A stretch of DNA of 50,072 nucleotides. Origin: a virus. A program made the translations under genes and the position numbers. The notes under the pieces were generated by a model, which saw only the letters and a list, made by a program, of their open reading frames with translations, was not told the origin of the DNA and ran no database searches. Where the stretch lies: positions 1 to 50,072 of IMG/VR virus record IMGVR_UViG_3300036819_000014. The stretch is one strand, 5' to 3'. This document shows positions 26,490 to 35,219 of the stretch, piece by piece (positions within the stretch are counted from its first letter, which is position 1; each line of letters starts with the position of its first letter).

Positions 26490-26624
26490 ATGACAACAAA
26501 CCAAATGCGCGAGTGGCTCAGGACAGCATATTCAGGTAAGTCCTGGGCTGCTCGCGTTGCGCAAATGTCTGATCAGCAAATCTATGCCGTATATTCGCGG
26601 CTTAACTCAAGGAGATCAAAATGA
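26490..26624 (+). CDS. Small conserved phage protein, 44 aa
   Basis: ATG 26490, stop overlapping the next ATG (AAATGA). The product, MTTNQMREWLRTAYSG then KSWAARVAQMSDQQIYAVYS, is a compact two-helix protein of a kind common in phage early regions (a short basic W-K/R-VxxMSDxQVxAVYxR pattern). Function unknown. The stop-start coupling supports it being translated. Confidence 0.6.
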   Translation: MTTNQMREWLRTAYSGKSWAARVAQMSDQQIYAVYSRLNSRRSK

Positions 26625-27064
26625 ACAGCGCCAAGCGTACCAATTACACCATCGTCGCCGTTCTCATCGGCATGATCATTCTCGCAATCGCCGGTGTCAT
26701 CATCCTGACGAACGGCAACACCACCAACGCCAACGCACCGAAGCCCGTCTCAACGCTCAAGCCCGTTCAGCCTTCAACGACGCCGGCCGTTCCTAAGCCT
26801 GTGACTGTGGCTCAGCCCAAGACGGAGACTGCTCAGCAGATCGCGGACGCGCTGAACTGCACGAGCTTCACCGACGAGGGTGAGTCCGGGAACGCTGGTG
26901 TCGCCGACTCTGGCACCTGCTATATCGACGGTGCCAAGTACGCGATCGACACCTTCACGACGAAGTATGCTCGTGACGCATGGCTCCCGGTCGCCGAGGG
27001 CTACGGTGTCGTCCCGAAGTGGGAGACCGACACTTCCGTGACCTATCCGAGTGTGAACTCGTGA
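26621..27064 (+). CDS. Membrane-anchored secreted protein
   Basis: 147 aa with AAGGAG. One N-terminal transmembrane helix (about 9-30, IVAVLIGMIILAIAGVIIL), a Pro/Thr/Lys-rich linker (about 35-70), then a small disulphide-capable domain (LNCTSFTDEGESG ... DSGTCYID) ending in GYGVVPKWETD. The C-terminal domain should face outside. Extracytoplasmic phage proteins of this kind may act in superinfection exclusion, but that is inference only. Confidence 0.65.
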   Translation: MNSAKRTNYTIVAVLIGMIILAIAGVIILTNGNTTNANAPKPVSTLKPVQPSTTPAVPKPVTVAQPKTETAQQIADALNCTSFTDEGESGNAGVADSGTCYIDGAKYAIDTFTTKYARDAWLPVAEGYGVVPKWETDTSVTYPSVNS

Positions 27065-27168
27065 CTTCGCACGAAAACTGTGTGCATTACCAACTTACCG
27101 GAGGCCGTGCGATCGAGGTTGAGAAAGACGAACCTTACGATTACTGTACCAATGATCCGGAAGAGTAA
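27061..27168 (+). CDS. Mini-protein, 35 aa
   Basis: GTG 27061 overlaps the preceding TGA (GTGA). 35 residues with MTSHENCVHYQLTGGRAIEV and an acidic C-terminus; two Cys and two His residues. Overlap and spacing fit the operon. Function unknown. Confidence 0.5.
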   Translation: MTSHENCVHYQLTGGRAIEVEKDEPYDYCTNDPEE

Positions 27169-27177
27169 GGATTTCGC

Positions 27178-27540
27178 ATGGTTCAGACCGTAGCCATAGA
27201 TTTCGATGGCGTCATTCATCAGTATTCCAAAGGATGGAATGACGGAACTATCTACGATTACGCAGTAGTCGGAGCTTTCAAGTCCATCGAAATTCTGCAG
27301 AAGACGCATGCTGTGGCCATATTCACCACACGAGAAGTTCAGTCAATAATTGACTGGTTTCGTTCGTATGGTTACGAGAACTGCACCACTGAGTGGACTC
27401 CGCCTTTCTGGAATGATCAGGAAAAAATCCTGGTTACTAACATTAAGCCGGCGGCTCAGGTGTATATCGATGATCGAGGTATCCGGTTCAAGGACTGGGA
27501 TCAGACTATCGATGAGCTACGTCGTCTCGGGATTATCTAA
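27178..27540 (+). CDS. HAD-like phosphatase / nucleotidase
   Basis: 120 aa. AIDFDGVIH (residues ~6-14) is HAD motif I with nucleophile Asp8 and Asp10. FTTRE (about 49-53) supplies motif II. VYIDDRGIRF (about 95-104) is the DD motif IV. The small size, without a cap domain, resembles 5'(3')-deoxyribonucleotidase-like or polynucleotide-phosphatase-like phage enzymes. The substrate is not deducible. Followed by promoter P4. Confidence 0.78.
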   Translation: MVQTVAIDFDGVIHQYSKGWNDGTIYDYAVVGAFKSIEILQKTHAVAIFTTREVQSIIDWFRSYGYENCTTEWTPPFWNDQEKILVTNIKPAAQVYIDDRGIRFKDWDQTIDELRRLGII

Positions 27541-27542
27541 AT

Positions 27543-27570
27543 CTCGCACGAAAAACAAGGACTTTAATGA
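27543..27570 (+). promoter_or_regulatory. Early promoter-like element P4
   Basis: CTCGC 27543-27547, 15 nt including CAAGG, TTTAAT 27563-27568 (one change from TATAAT), GA. It precedes a ~145-nt structured leader before the second DUF6353 gene. Confidence 0.7.
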
Positions 27571-27571
27571 A

Positions 27572-27690
27572 GTGAAGTCCGCTTCCAGATCCCGGTAACA
27601 AGGGGTCTTAGTTTATATTGAGGGGATTACCCAGAGTCCTGGTAATCTTAAACGACAGAAGCCGGCGCAGGCGCGTCAACTTGTGCCCTC
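27572..27690 (+). ncRNA. Structured leader RNA candidate
   Basis: Downstream of P4 and before the DUF6353 gene. Consecutive hairpins: gaag/cttc (27574-27585); agatccc/ggggtct (27587-27593 with 27602-27608, one G-T pair); gattacc/ggtaatc (27625-27631 with 27641-27647); ggcgca/tgtgcc (about 27663-27687). There is no convincing open frame. It could be a leader regulating the downstream gene or an independent small RNA. Confidence 0.45.
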
Positions 27691-27717
27691 TTAATCATCT
27701 ACCCAAGAAAAGGGAAA

Positions 27718-28611
27718 ATGAACCTCACAGGAATTGCGCAGAAGGTTCTCGGCTCGTCTGAGATCTATCTGCGAAAGAATGCGCCAGCGATTCTGACCGG
27801 CGTTGGTATCGCCGGCTTCGCTGCAACGACCGTTCTGGTCGGGCGCGCTGTTCTCAAATCTCAGGACGATCTTGACTCGGTGATGGTCAAGTCGAACCAC
27901 GCCAAGAAGAAGGAAATCACCGAAGAGTACCCGCAGGAAGCGAAGGTCAAGGAAGTCGGAGAGATCTGGGTTCGCGGTAGCATGCAGCTGGCCAAGCATT
28001 ACTGGCTGCCCGCAACTGTCGGCCTGTTCTCTGTCGGATGTATTCTCACGAGCCACGGAATGATGAAGAAGCGCAACGCTTCCATCGCCGCGGCTTATGT
28101 CGCACTCGACGCCGGTTTCAAGGCATATCGCAAGCGCGTCTCGGAAGAGCTCGGCGCCGAAAAGGAACTCGATTTCTATCGCGGTGTCAAGAGCCGCAAG
28201 GAGATCACGGATCTGTCCGAAGTGGACGGCGAAGGCACTGAGAAGTGCATCATCAACGAGTATGGCGAGCAGGTTCCGTCGCCGTATGCCCGGTTCTTCG
28301 ATGAGTCCTCGGTCATGTGGAGCAAGGATCCGGAGTACAATCTTCTGACTCTGCGGGCTCAGGAGCAGTGGGCAAATGACCGGCTCACTGCCAAGGGAAT
28401 CGTCTTCCTGAACGAAGTCTACGAAAACCTAGGTCTGGAGCGTTCTCAGGCCGGCCAGTCTGTTGGCTGGAAGAAGAAGAATCCTGGTGGCGACGGCTTC
28501 ATCAGCTTCGGCCTGTATGACATCTTCGATGAGTCGAGCCGGGCATTCATCAACGGTCTCGAACACACGGTTCTTCTCGATTTCAACGTCGATGGCGTTG
28601 TCACTCTCTGA
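27718..28611 (+). CDS. DUF6353 family membrane protein, copy 2
   Basis: 297 aa. Same architecture as the 23510 gene: RKNAPAILTGVGIAGFAATT, a second hydrophobic segment at about 98-118, then AAAYVALDAGFKAYRKRV, and a soluble C-terminal half with FLNEVYENLGLERSQAGQSV and a GLYDIFD segment. Codon use is biased to C-ending codons in places. Two copies in one genome suggest non-redundant membrane roles. Function unknown. Confidence 0.75.
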   Translation: MNLTGIAQKVLGSSEIYLRKNAPAILTGVGIAGFAATTVLVGRAVLKSQDDLDSVMVKSNHAKKKEITEEYPQEAKVKEVGEIWVRGSMQLAKHYWLPATVGLFSVGCILTSHGMMKKRNASIAAAYVALDAGFKAYRKRVSEELGAEKELDFYRGVKSRKEITDLSEVDGEGTEKCIINEYGEQVPSPYARFFDESSVMWSKDPEYNLLTLRAQEQWANDRLTAKGIVFLNEVYENLGLERSQAGQSVGWKKKNPGGDGFISFGLYDIFDESSRAFINGLEHTVLLDFNVDGVVTL

Positions 28612-28625
28612 GTTATGAGCAAAGG

Positions 28626-29609
28626 ATGAAATTCAATGTACATCCAGTCTCCCTTGGCCTTGGCTGTGGTGGGGGTCTTGCTGCTGGTCTCCTATGTGGT
28701 GTTCTTCTCACACGAGGAAAGTACCAGCGCGAGCTCAACGCCGAAGTCGAAGAGCTCAAGTCCCATTACCATCACAGCCTCGCCTCGGTCATTGCCTCCT
28801 TTGATCGACCCGTCACCAGCGTCGAAGTTCAGCCCTCCGTGGGACAGCCTGATGGGGCTAGCGGAGCCAGTGAGGTATCTTCCGGCAATCCCGAATCTCA
28901 CCACATCGATGATGACGATCCCCGACTCGAGGGAATCGACGGAGTTTATGATGGAGACGAGGATGGATATTCCGAAGATCCCGGCGATGACGAGGCCGCA
29001 GATCAGTCTTTCCGCCTTGCAGAACGCCCATCAGTTCCTGTCGATGGAGGCTACAACCCCCGGACTGACTACAGCCGCTCTTCTCGCAACGGATCGCGCG
29101 TTGTCAAAGAAAAGCCGTCACTCGGGGACGCCCTTGTCATGGCGGGACTCGTTCCAGAAGCCGACGGGAGTGCACGCGAAGTAGATCTGTCCAAGCCGCA
29201 CATTATATCCTACGAGGAGTTCTTCGAGGATCCGGAAGCGGATGACTTGCATCATCAGAAGCTGAGTATTACGTATTACGCTCAGGACAAGGTTCTGGTT
29301 GATGACAGGGACGCGCCGATTCCGGATCTCGAGGGAACTGTTATCGCAGCTAATCTTCAGAATTTCGGTGGAATCTCACGCGATGAGAATATCGTGTTCA
29401 TCCGGAATCCAAAGCTGAAGATTGACTTCGAGATCTCGAAGGATGCCAGGGCTTACGCCGAAGTAGTTCTGGGCTACGGCAATCCAGCCAAGGCTAAGAA
29501 TCAGAGAAAGTTATGCTCCAGGAACCGATCGATGAGGCATATTTCGAATGGCTCTACGATCACGCTCATCCGGAACGAAGGCGCGGAGCAAAGCTGGCTT
29601 ATACGATAG
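28626..29609 (+). CDS. Membrane-anchored acidic protein with large 3' overlap
   Basis: 327 aa. An N-terminal helix (LGLGCGGGLAAGLLCGVLL), a short coiled coil, a long acidic linker (DDDDPRLEGIDGVYDGDEDG), and a conserved C-terminal domain: PHIISYEEFFEDPEADDL, KLSITYYAQDKVLVDD, NIVFIRNPKLKIDFEI. The last ~30 residues overlap the next gene by 97 nt and look atypical, so the ancestral stop was perhaps near 29510. The ribosome site is weak. Conserved in other phages; function unknown. Confidence 0.65.
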   Translation: MKFNVHPVSLGLGCGGGLAAGLLCGVLLTRGKYQRELNAEVEELKSHYHHSLASVIASFDRPVTSVEVQPSVGQPDGASGASEVSSGNPESHHIDDDDPRLEGIDGVYDGDEDGYSEDPGDDEAADQSFRLAERPSVPVDGGYNPRTDYSRSSRNGSRVVKEKPSLGDALVMAGLVPEADGSAREVDLSKPHIISYEEFFEDPEADDLHHQKLSITYYAQDKVLVDDRDAPIPDLEGTVIAANLQNFGGISRDENIVFIRNPKLKIDFEISKDARAYAEVVLGYGNPAKAKNQRKLCSRNRSMRHISNGSTITLIRNEGAEQSWLIR

Positions 29610-30070
29610 TCAGTGGTCTGATGCACAATATCGAATTCAACGATAGCGTGCACAATGATGACAATCGTTCCGCGGAAGGCAGAGAGCTGCGATTTGAATT
29701 CATCGATGATACACAAGATCTCGGTGAATTCGACCCTGAAGAATGGGACTTCATATCTAGTCCAGCAACTCTCTTCGAGGTGCTCGTAGCTCTCTGCCGT
29801 CGGCTTGACTTCCAGGCTGAGCTTGGTGTCAGCAACTGGTACTACGTACTCATCCAGAATCTGGGCTTGAAACAGTACGCGGACAATGATGTGGCTTCTT
29901 CACAGAAGGGTTCCATCACTCGCAAGCTTAACAAGCTCAATAACAGGACATATTCCGCCGACGGTAGAGGTGGTTTGTTTCCGCTCAAAGACCCGCCAAA
30001 CGATCAGCGAACAGTCGAGCTATGGTACCAGATGTCGTACTACATTCTCGAGAACGATCTAATCCAATAA
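29513..30070 (+). CDS. Conserved phage hypothetical preceding the replication gene
   Basis: 185 aa, ATG after GAGAAAG. DEAYFEWLYDHAHPERRRGA, KLAYTIVSGLMHNIEF, DDNRSAEGRELRFEFIDDT, TLFEVLVALCRRLDF, NWYYVLIQNLGLKQYAD. I recognise this as a widespread phage protein of unknown role, often upstream of replication genes. Alpha-rich and acidic. Confidence 0.65.
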   Translation: MLQEPIDEAYFEWLYDHAHPERRRGAKLAYTIVSGLMHNIEFNDSVHNDDNRSAEGRELRFEFIDDTQDLGEFDPEEWDFISSPATLFEVLVALCRRLDFQAELGVSNWYYVLIQNLGLKQYADNDVASSQKGSITRKLNKLNNRTYSADGRGGLFPLKDPPNDQRTVELWYQMSYYILENDLIQ

Positions 30071-30088
30071 TAGATGGGAGGAGAACGC

Positions 30089-33000
30089 ATGGACTTTTAT
30101 CAGATCAAGGAACGCGAAACGAAGACTGGTCTAGAGGTATATCCTGACTTCGTGGTGAAACGTTCGAAAGATCTGATGGTACGTGGTCGTTCTTTCTACG
30201 CCATCTGGGATGAAGAGGCGGGACTATGGAGCACGGATGAGTACGAGGTTCAGCGTCTAGTCGATGCTGAGCTATATGCTCACGCAGATAAGCTCCAGAA
30301 GAATGGCGGTGATTCGGTATATGTCAAGAGTCTCGGTAGTTTCGGGTCACGAGCATGGTCGGATTACCGCAACTACATCAATCAACTATCAGATTCAAGT
30401 GTTCAGCTAGACGAGAGTCTTGCGTTCGCCAATACCGAAGTCAAGAAGACTGACTATGTCTCACGAAGGCTGCCATATTCTCTGGAAGCTGGAGACATCA
30501 GCGCTTATGATGAACTCATCGGGACGCTCTATATTCCGGAAGAGCGTGAGAAACTCGAATGGGCAACTGGCGCGATCGTTGCTGGCGACGCAAGACATAT
30601 TCAGAAGTTCATCGTACTGTATGGCGAGGCTGGCACAGGAAAGTCGACGTTCCTGAACATCTTGCAGCAGCTTTTCGATGGGTATTGCACCAACTTCGAA
30701 GCCAAAGCTTTGACAGGTGCGAACAACGCATTCTCGACTGAAGTATTCAAGTCGAACCCGCTAGTAGCAATTCAGCACGACGGTGATCTTAGCAAGATCG
30801 AAGACAACACGAAACTGAACTCGATTATCAGTCACGAGCTGATGACGATGAACGAGAAGTACAAGCCGTCATATTCGGCGAGGATTAACTCGTTCTTGTT
30901 CATGGGTACAAACAAGCCAGTGCGGATCACGGACAGCAAGTCGGGCATTATTCGAAGGCTTATCGATGTGCATCCGTCAGGAGATCGTGTAACACCGAAG
31001 CGATATTCCACACTGGTTGCGCAGATTGATTTCGAAATCGGTGCTATTGCCCAGCATTGTCTTGACGTTTACCGAAGCTTGGGAAAGAACTATTTCTCAG
31101 GCTATAGGCCAATCGAGATGATGGTACAGACTGATGTGTTCTACAACTTCATGCTGCAGTACTATGACGTCTTCAAGGCTTACGATGGCGTCTCGCTTAG
31201 TCAGGCTTACAAGCTTTACAAGCAGTATTGCGAAGAAGCTCAGATAGAATACAAGCTTCCGCGGCATAGGTTCTCGTCTGAGATCCGGAACTATTTCGAA
31301 GGATTCAGCGACAGAACTACAATCGAGGGTGAGGAAGTCAGAAGCTGGTATCATGGCTTCAAGACTGACAAATTCAAGACAGTTGAACTGATTCTGGAGG
31401 CGCCAGTCACGCTAGTCATGGACGAGTATGAATCCATATTTGACACTGTGTGTGCTGAACAACCGGCGCAGTATGCCAATGAGGATGGCACTCCGAATCA
31501 GAAGTGGGCTAACATAACTACAAAGCTGAAGGATCTTGACACGACGCAAATGCATTATGTCAAGCCAGGACTTCAGCATATCGTTATCGACTTTGATCTG
31601 ACAGACGATCAGGGTAAAAAGAGTCTTGAGAGGAATCTGGAGGCAGCCAGCGGCTGGCCGAAGACGTATGCTGAGTTTAGTAAAAGCGGTTCCGGCGTTC
31701 ATTTGCATTATATTTACGACGGTGACGTTACAAAGCTGAGCAGCATATTCAGCGAAGGCATAGAGATCAAGGTGTTCTCAGGCGATGCCTCACTGCGCAG
31801 AAAGCTTTCGAAGTGTAACAATATTCCAATAGGAAGGATCAACGGCAGCCTTCCTTTGAAGGAGAAGCGCGTGATCGATGCCGACACGATCAAAAGTGAG
31901 AAGGGATTGCGCACTCTTATTCTGCGTAATCTTCGTAAGGAGATTCATCCTGGAACTCGGCCGAGTATCCAGTTCATCCACAAGATCCTCGATGACGCAA
32001 GCAAATCTGGGCTGATCTACGATATCAGTGACTTGCGAAGCAGCATTCTGGCATTCGCGAACAACTCCACCAACCATGCGATGTACTGCATCAAGATGGT
32101 TATGGACATGAAGTTCAGCAGCGAGCCGAAGGAAATTGCGGAAAAGCCCCCGGAGCCAAAAGACAATCGACTAGTCTTCTTCGACGTCGAAATATTTCCG
32201 AATCTTTTCGGAGTCTGCTGGAAATTCGAAGGCGATACGAATGTCGTCAAGATGCTAAATCCATCGCCGCAAGCTATCGAGAATCTTATCAAGCTGAAGC
32301 TTGTCGGATTCAACAATCGAAAGTACGACAATCATATTCTGTACGGCCGGATGATGGGTCTGGACAATCAGAAGTTGTACGAGCTTTCGCAGAAGATCAT
32401 CAACGGCGGAACTGCCCAGATGTTTGGCGAGGCGTACAATCTGTCGTATGCTGATATCTACGATTTCAGCAGTGTTAAGCAAGGTCTGAAGAAGTTCCAG
32501 ATCGAGCTTGGGCTTAATCACAAAGAGCTCGGACTGCCTTGGGATCAGCCCGTGCCCGACGACATGATCGAAGAAGTGCTTAACTACTGTGCGAACGACG
32601 TGATCACTACGGAGCAGGTCTTCGATGATCGCAAGCAGGACTTCGTCGCACGTCAGATTCTGGCCGAATTGTCAGGCCTAACTGTTAACGACACAACGCA
32701 GAAGCATACTGCCAAGATCATATTTGGCACAGATAAGAAGCCGCAGGAAAAGTTCAAGTACACGAATCTTGCGGATCGCTTCCCTGGCTATATTTACGAT
32801 TTCGGGAAGTCCACTTACAAGGGTGAGGAAACGGGTGAAGGCGGCTATGTTTATGCTGAACCTGGTATGTATACCAATGTCGCGGTTCTCGATGTGGCTT
32901 CGATGCATCCTACATCAATTGAGATCCTTGACCTTTTCGGTCCGTACACTCAGAATTTCAGCGATCTCAAGAGTGCGCGTATCGCGATCAAGCGGCGTGA

Positions 33001-33826
33001 CTTTGAGAGTGCGCGTAAGATGCTTGGCGGAATCCTGGGACCGTATCTTGGCTCCGATGACGACGCGAAGGCACTTTCTTACGCGCTTAAGATCGTCATC
33101 AACATCGTTTACGGGCTAACTTCGGCCTCGTTCGACAACCCATTCCACGATCCGAGAAACAAGGACAACATCGTCGCTAAGCGCGGTGCCTTGTTCATGA
33201 TCGACCTGAAGGAAGCCGTGCAGCACAAGGGCTTTAAGGTCGTTCACATTAAAACGGACTCGATCAAGATTCCTGACGCAACTCCGGAGATTATCCAGTA
33301 TGTGATGGATTTCGGAAAGGAATACGGTTACGAGTTTGAGCACGAGGATACTTACGAGAAGTTCTGTCTCGTGAATGATGCCGTGTACATCGCCAAGAAG
33401 ATGTCTGATCCCTGGGCTGCTGACGCCGAAGTCGACAATGCCAAGTTGTGGACTGCCACAGGGGCGCAGTTCCAGCACCCGCACGTCTTCAAGACGCTGT
33501 TCAGTAAAGAACCACTAACATTCCAGGACCACGTCGAAACTAAGACGGTTAAGACTGCGCTATATTTGCAGTTTGGCGAAAACGAGCCGCACTTCGTCGG
33601 AAAGGCCGGAGCATTTGTCCCGGTCATTAATGGCGGAAAGCTGCTCCGAGTAGCAACTGACGGAAAATTCCACTCGGCTTCCGGTGCCAAGAACTATCTC
33701 TGGCATGAAGCTGACGTGACGAAGAGCTCGAATCTCGAGATAGACAAGTCGTATTTCGTTAAACTTGTCGACGATGCAAAAGACAACATATCCAATTACG
33801 GCGACTTCGAATGGTTCGCCAGTTAG
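30089..33826 (+). CDS. Fused SF3 helicase, AEP primase and family B DNA polymerase
   Basis: 1245 aa. ATG 30089 has GGGAGGAG at normal spacing; ATG 30074 precedes that site. SF3/D5-like helicase: Walker A GEAGTGKST (~180), VAIQHDGDL (~225), LFMGTNKP (~270). AEP-like primase: VIDFDL (~498), SGSGVHLHY (~533), GIEIKVF (~557). Family B polymerase: ExoI FFDVEIF (~697), ExoII FNNRKYDNHIL (~741), ExoIII YCANDV (~832), motif A LDVASMHPTSI (~934), motif B KIVINIVYGL (~1000), motif C IKTDSIKI (~1054). It could unwind, prime and copy DNA alone. All catalytic motifs appear intact; AEP is the least certain module. Confidence 0.85.
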   Translation: MDFYQIKERETKTGLEVYPDFVVKRSKDLMVRGRSFYAIWDEEAGLWSTDEYEVQRLVDAELYAHADKLQKNGGDSVYVKSLGSFGSRAWSDYRNYINQLSDSSVQLDESLAFANTEVKKTDYVSRRLPYSLEAGDISAYDELIGTLYIPEEREKLEWATGAIVAGDARHIQKFIVLYGEAGTGKSTFLNILQQLFDGYCTNFEAKALTGANNAFSTEVFKSNPLVAIQHDGDLSKIEDNTKLNSIISHELMTMNEKYKPSYSARINSFLFMGTNKPVRITDSKSGIIRRLIDVHPSGDRVTPKRYSTLVAQIDFEIGAIAQHCLDVYRSLGKNYFSGYRPIEMMVQTDVFYNFMLQYYDVFKAYDGVSLSQAYKLYKQYCEEAQIEYKLPRHRFSSEIRNYFEGFSDRTTIEGEEVRSWYHGFKTDKFKTVELILEAPVTLVMDEYESIFDTVCAEQPAQYANEDGTPNQKWANITTKLKDLDTTQMHYVKPGLQHIVIDFDLTDDQGKKSLERNLEAASGWPKTYAEFSKSGSGVHLHYIYDGDVTKLSSIFSEGIEIKVFSGDASLRRKLSKCNNIPIGRINGSLPLKEKRVIDADTIKSEKGLRTLILRNLRKEIHPGTRPSIQFIHKILDDASKSGLIYDISDLRSSILAFANNSTNHAMYCIKMVMDMKFSSEPKEIAEKPPEPKDNRLVFFDVEIFPNLFGVCWKFEGDTNVVKMLNPSPQAIENLIKLKLVGFNNRKYDNHILYGRMMGLDNQKLYELSQKIINGGTAQMFGEAYNLSYADIYDFSSVKQGLKKFQIELGLNHKELGLPWDQPVPDDMIEEVLNYCANDVITTEQVFDDRKQDFVARQILAELSGLTVNDTTQKHTAKIIFGTDKKPQEKFKYTNLADRFPGYIYDFGKSTYKGEETGEGGYVYAEPGMYTNVAVLDVASMHPTSIEILDLFGPYTQNFSDLKSARIAIKRRDFESARKMLGGILGPYLGSDDDAKALSYALKIVINIVYGLTSASFDNPFHDPRNKDNIVAKRGALFMIDLKEAVQHKGFKVVHIKTDSIKIPDATPEIIQYVMDFGKEYGYEFEHEDTYEKFCLVNDAVYIAKKMSDPWAADAEVDNAKLWTATGAQFQHPHVFKTLFSKEPLTFQDHVETKTVKTALYLQFGENEPHFVGKAGAFVPVINGGKLLRVATDGKFHSASGAKNYLWHEADVTKSSNLEIDKSYFVKLVDDAKDNISNYGDFEWFAS

Positions 33827-33835
33827 GAAACTGAG

Positions 33836-34180
33836 ATGCCCAAGTCTGACAGCGAGATTCTGAATGAACTTCGCAAGCACTCAACGGAAGAACTTCTGGC
33901 GTTTCGTAAGAAACTCAGGAAGATGCACACTAGTCAGGCTTGGGCGATCCGGTTCTGGATTCTGAAAATCCTCGTAAGCCGATCACTTTTCGTGGATCCA
34001 GAGCCAGGTCAGTTCTCTCAACTAACCCCCGACACTGATCCTACAGCGTTCTACGAGGAACGAGACGCAGGCTGGTATCACCTGTGTGACCTGCCGATGC
34101 ACAACCACCATATCCGATTCCCGTTCCGCGACTGCAATGCCGACACTCTTACATGGGAGTCGAGTTATGCCCATTTTTAA
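33836..34180 (+). CDS. Hypothetical protein downstream of the replication fusion
   Basis: 114 aa. The N-terminal ~55 residues are basic and helical (LRKHSTEELLAFRKKLRKMH). The C-terminal part has His/Asp/Cys-rich HLCDLPMHNHHIRFPFRDC, which could bind metal. Its stop overlaps the start of the next gene. I do not recognise a family. Its place in the replication operon suggests a nucleic-acid role, but there is no direct support. Confidence 0.5.
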   Translation: MPKSDSEILNELRKHSTEELLAFRKKLRKMHTSQAWAIRFWILKILVSRSLFVDPEPGQFSQLTPDTDPTAFYEERDAGWYHLCDLPMHNHHIRFPFRDCNADTLTWESSYAHF

Positions 34181-34415
34181 TCGTCTCAAGACCATGACGG
34201 CGGAAGAGATTCGGCATAATCGGCACATGTATCTTCTTCGCGGTGGAGCTCAGTTCGGACACGCGGGAATGCATCATGGTTCCGGAAGCGAAGAATGTCC
34301 AAAGCGAGAGCATCACCATCATGATGAGCTCTGCCCATATCCGACCAAGCGGGAACTTCTGCTGGCCGGAATCAATCCAGAAGACTTCACAGTTCAGACA
34401 CGACGAGGGAGATAG
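34167..34415 (+). CDS. His/Cys-rich small protein, 82 aa
   Basis: ATG 34167 after GGGAG, overlapping the previous gene by 14 nt. The segment HHGSGSEECPKREHHHHDEL followed by CPYP could bind zinc or another metal. The C-terminus KRELLLAGINPEDFTVQTRR is typical of small phage proteins. Function unknown. Confidence 0.5.
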   Translation: MPIFNRLKTMTAEEIRHNRHMYLLRGGAQFGHAGMHHGSGSEECPKREHHHHDELCPYPTKRELLLAGINPEDFTVQTRRGR

Positions 34416-34419
34416 TTAT

Positions 34420-34728
34420 ATGGCCAGCGAATCAGGCTTCCAGGAAATGGCTCGGTCAATCGTCGTCAAATACTTCAACGACAAGAAGGAAAAGACCGAC
34501 GACTTCAAGCTTGACTACGATGACACATATGTCGTCTGGTTCAGCAAGACACTCGCGAACTGGAAGGCGCTCGTCAGCACGACCGTTGTCGACGGTATGT
34601 ATTACGAGATCACTCACAACGGTAACTCCGGCGAGACTTATCTCGACGCGTACAAGAAGTTCGAGAACAAGGCATACACGCCTGACGAGCTGATGGCCGC
34701 CACACTTCAGGCGGTCGCGACCGGATGA
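34420..34728 (+). CDS. DUF6275 family protein, copy 2
   Basis: 102 aa from ATG 34420. DDTYVVWFSKTLANWKALVS, MYYEITHNG and GETYLDAYKKFENKAY are the DUF6275 core; it is the minimal version of the 24772 protein. The next gene starts within its stop (GATGAG). Function unknown. Confidence 0.7.
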   Translation: MASESGFQEMARSIVVKYFNDKKEKTDDFKLDYDDTYVVWFSKTLANWKALVSTTVVDGMYYEITHNGNSGETYLDAYKKFENKAYTPDELMAATLQAVATG

Positions 34729-34901
34729 GCTGCCCCAAGTCCTTCAACGATCAGCATCTCTGGGACAAGAAGAACAAGGACGGCACTCCGCGTAACAAAT
34801 GGAGATGCAAGCTCTGCGGCAAGATACGTTCTCGTCAGACTAACCAGCATAAGTTCGTGAGGCGAGATGATACGACAGGCACCACGTCGTTACGAGGATA
34901 G
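34725..34901 (+). CDS. Zinc-ribbon-like small protein, 58 aa
   Basis: ATG 34725 overlaps the preceding stop. MSCPKSFNDQHLWDKKNKDG then WRCKLCGKIRSRQTNQHKFV: a CxxC knuckle plus Cys/His residues suggest a zinc ribbon. Basic overall, compatible with nucleic-acid binding. Its 3' end overlaps the next gene by 35 nt. Confidence 0.5.
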   Translation: MSCPKSFNDQHLWDKKNKDGTPRNKWRCKLCGKIRSRQTNQHKFVRRDDTTGTTSLRG

Positions 34902-35190
34902 TCTTGAGTACATAGTCATGATGCCAGAAGGCAAGAAGCTGATCGCGGACGTATATCCTGTCGGCTTCCTGTTCGACCTGAAGATGTCATGGCGAGTCAA
35001 GCGCTACCGCATGGCTATCTTCAGCATGATCGGCTGGTTCTTCACAGGCAAGTGGCGACGTCTTCGCAGTCATCTCAACGGCTATCTCGCAGAGCCGCTA
35101 GTATTCCCGGGCAAGCTCAAGCGCTGCGGAACTGGCTGGACTCGCAGAAGCGCAGTCCGAGATCTGCAGAGAATGCTGAACAAGTCGTAA
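34867..35190 (+). CDS. Basic protein with a hydrophobic segment
   Basis: 107 aa. ATG 34867 has GAGG upstream. A hydrophobic stretch (about 50-63, MAIFSMIGWFFTGKW) sits between strongly basic regions (SWRVKRYR, KWRRLRSHLNGY). A membrane-peripheral or nucleic-acid-binding protein is possible. No family recognised. Promoter P5 begins just after its stop. Confidence 0.5.
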   Translation: MIRQAPRRYEDSLEYIVMMPEGKKLIADVYPVGFLFDLKMSWRVKRYRMAIFSMIGWFFTGKWRRLRSHLNGYLAEPLVFPGKLKRCGTGWTRRSAVRDLQRMLNKS

Positions 35191-35191
35191 C

Positions 35192-35219
35192 CTCGCGAGA
35201 AACGCAAGGTGTATAATGA
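35192..35219 (+). promoter_or_regulatory. Early promoter-like element P5
   Basis: CTCGC 35192-35196, 15 nt, TATAAT 35212-35217, then GAGAGATA. The sequence from TATAATGAGAGATA is shared with P6. It precedes a structured RNA region and then the 35342 gene. Confidence 0.75.

Noticed and set aside
27601-27717. Short open frames in the leader before the DUF6353 gene
   Set aside because: No start with a ribosome site and no recognisable product; hairpins explain the sequence better.
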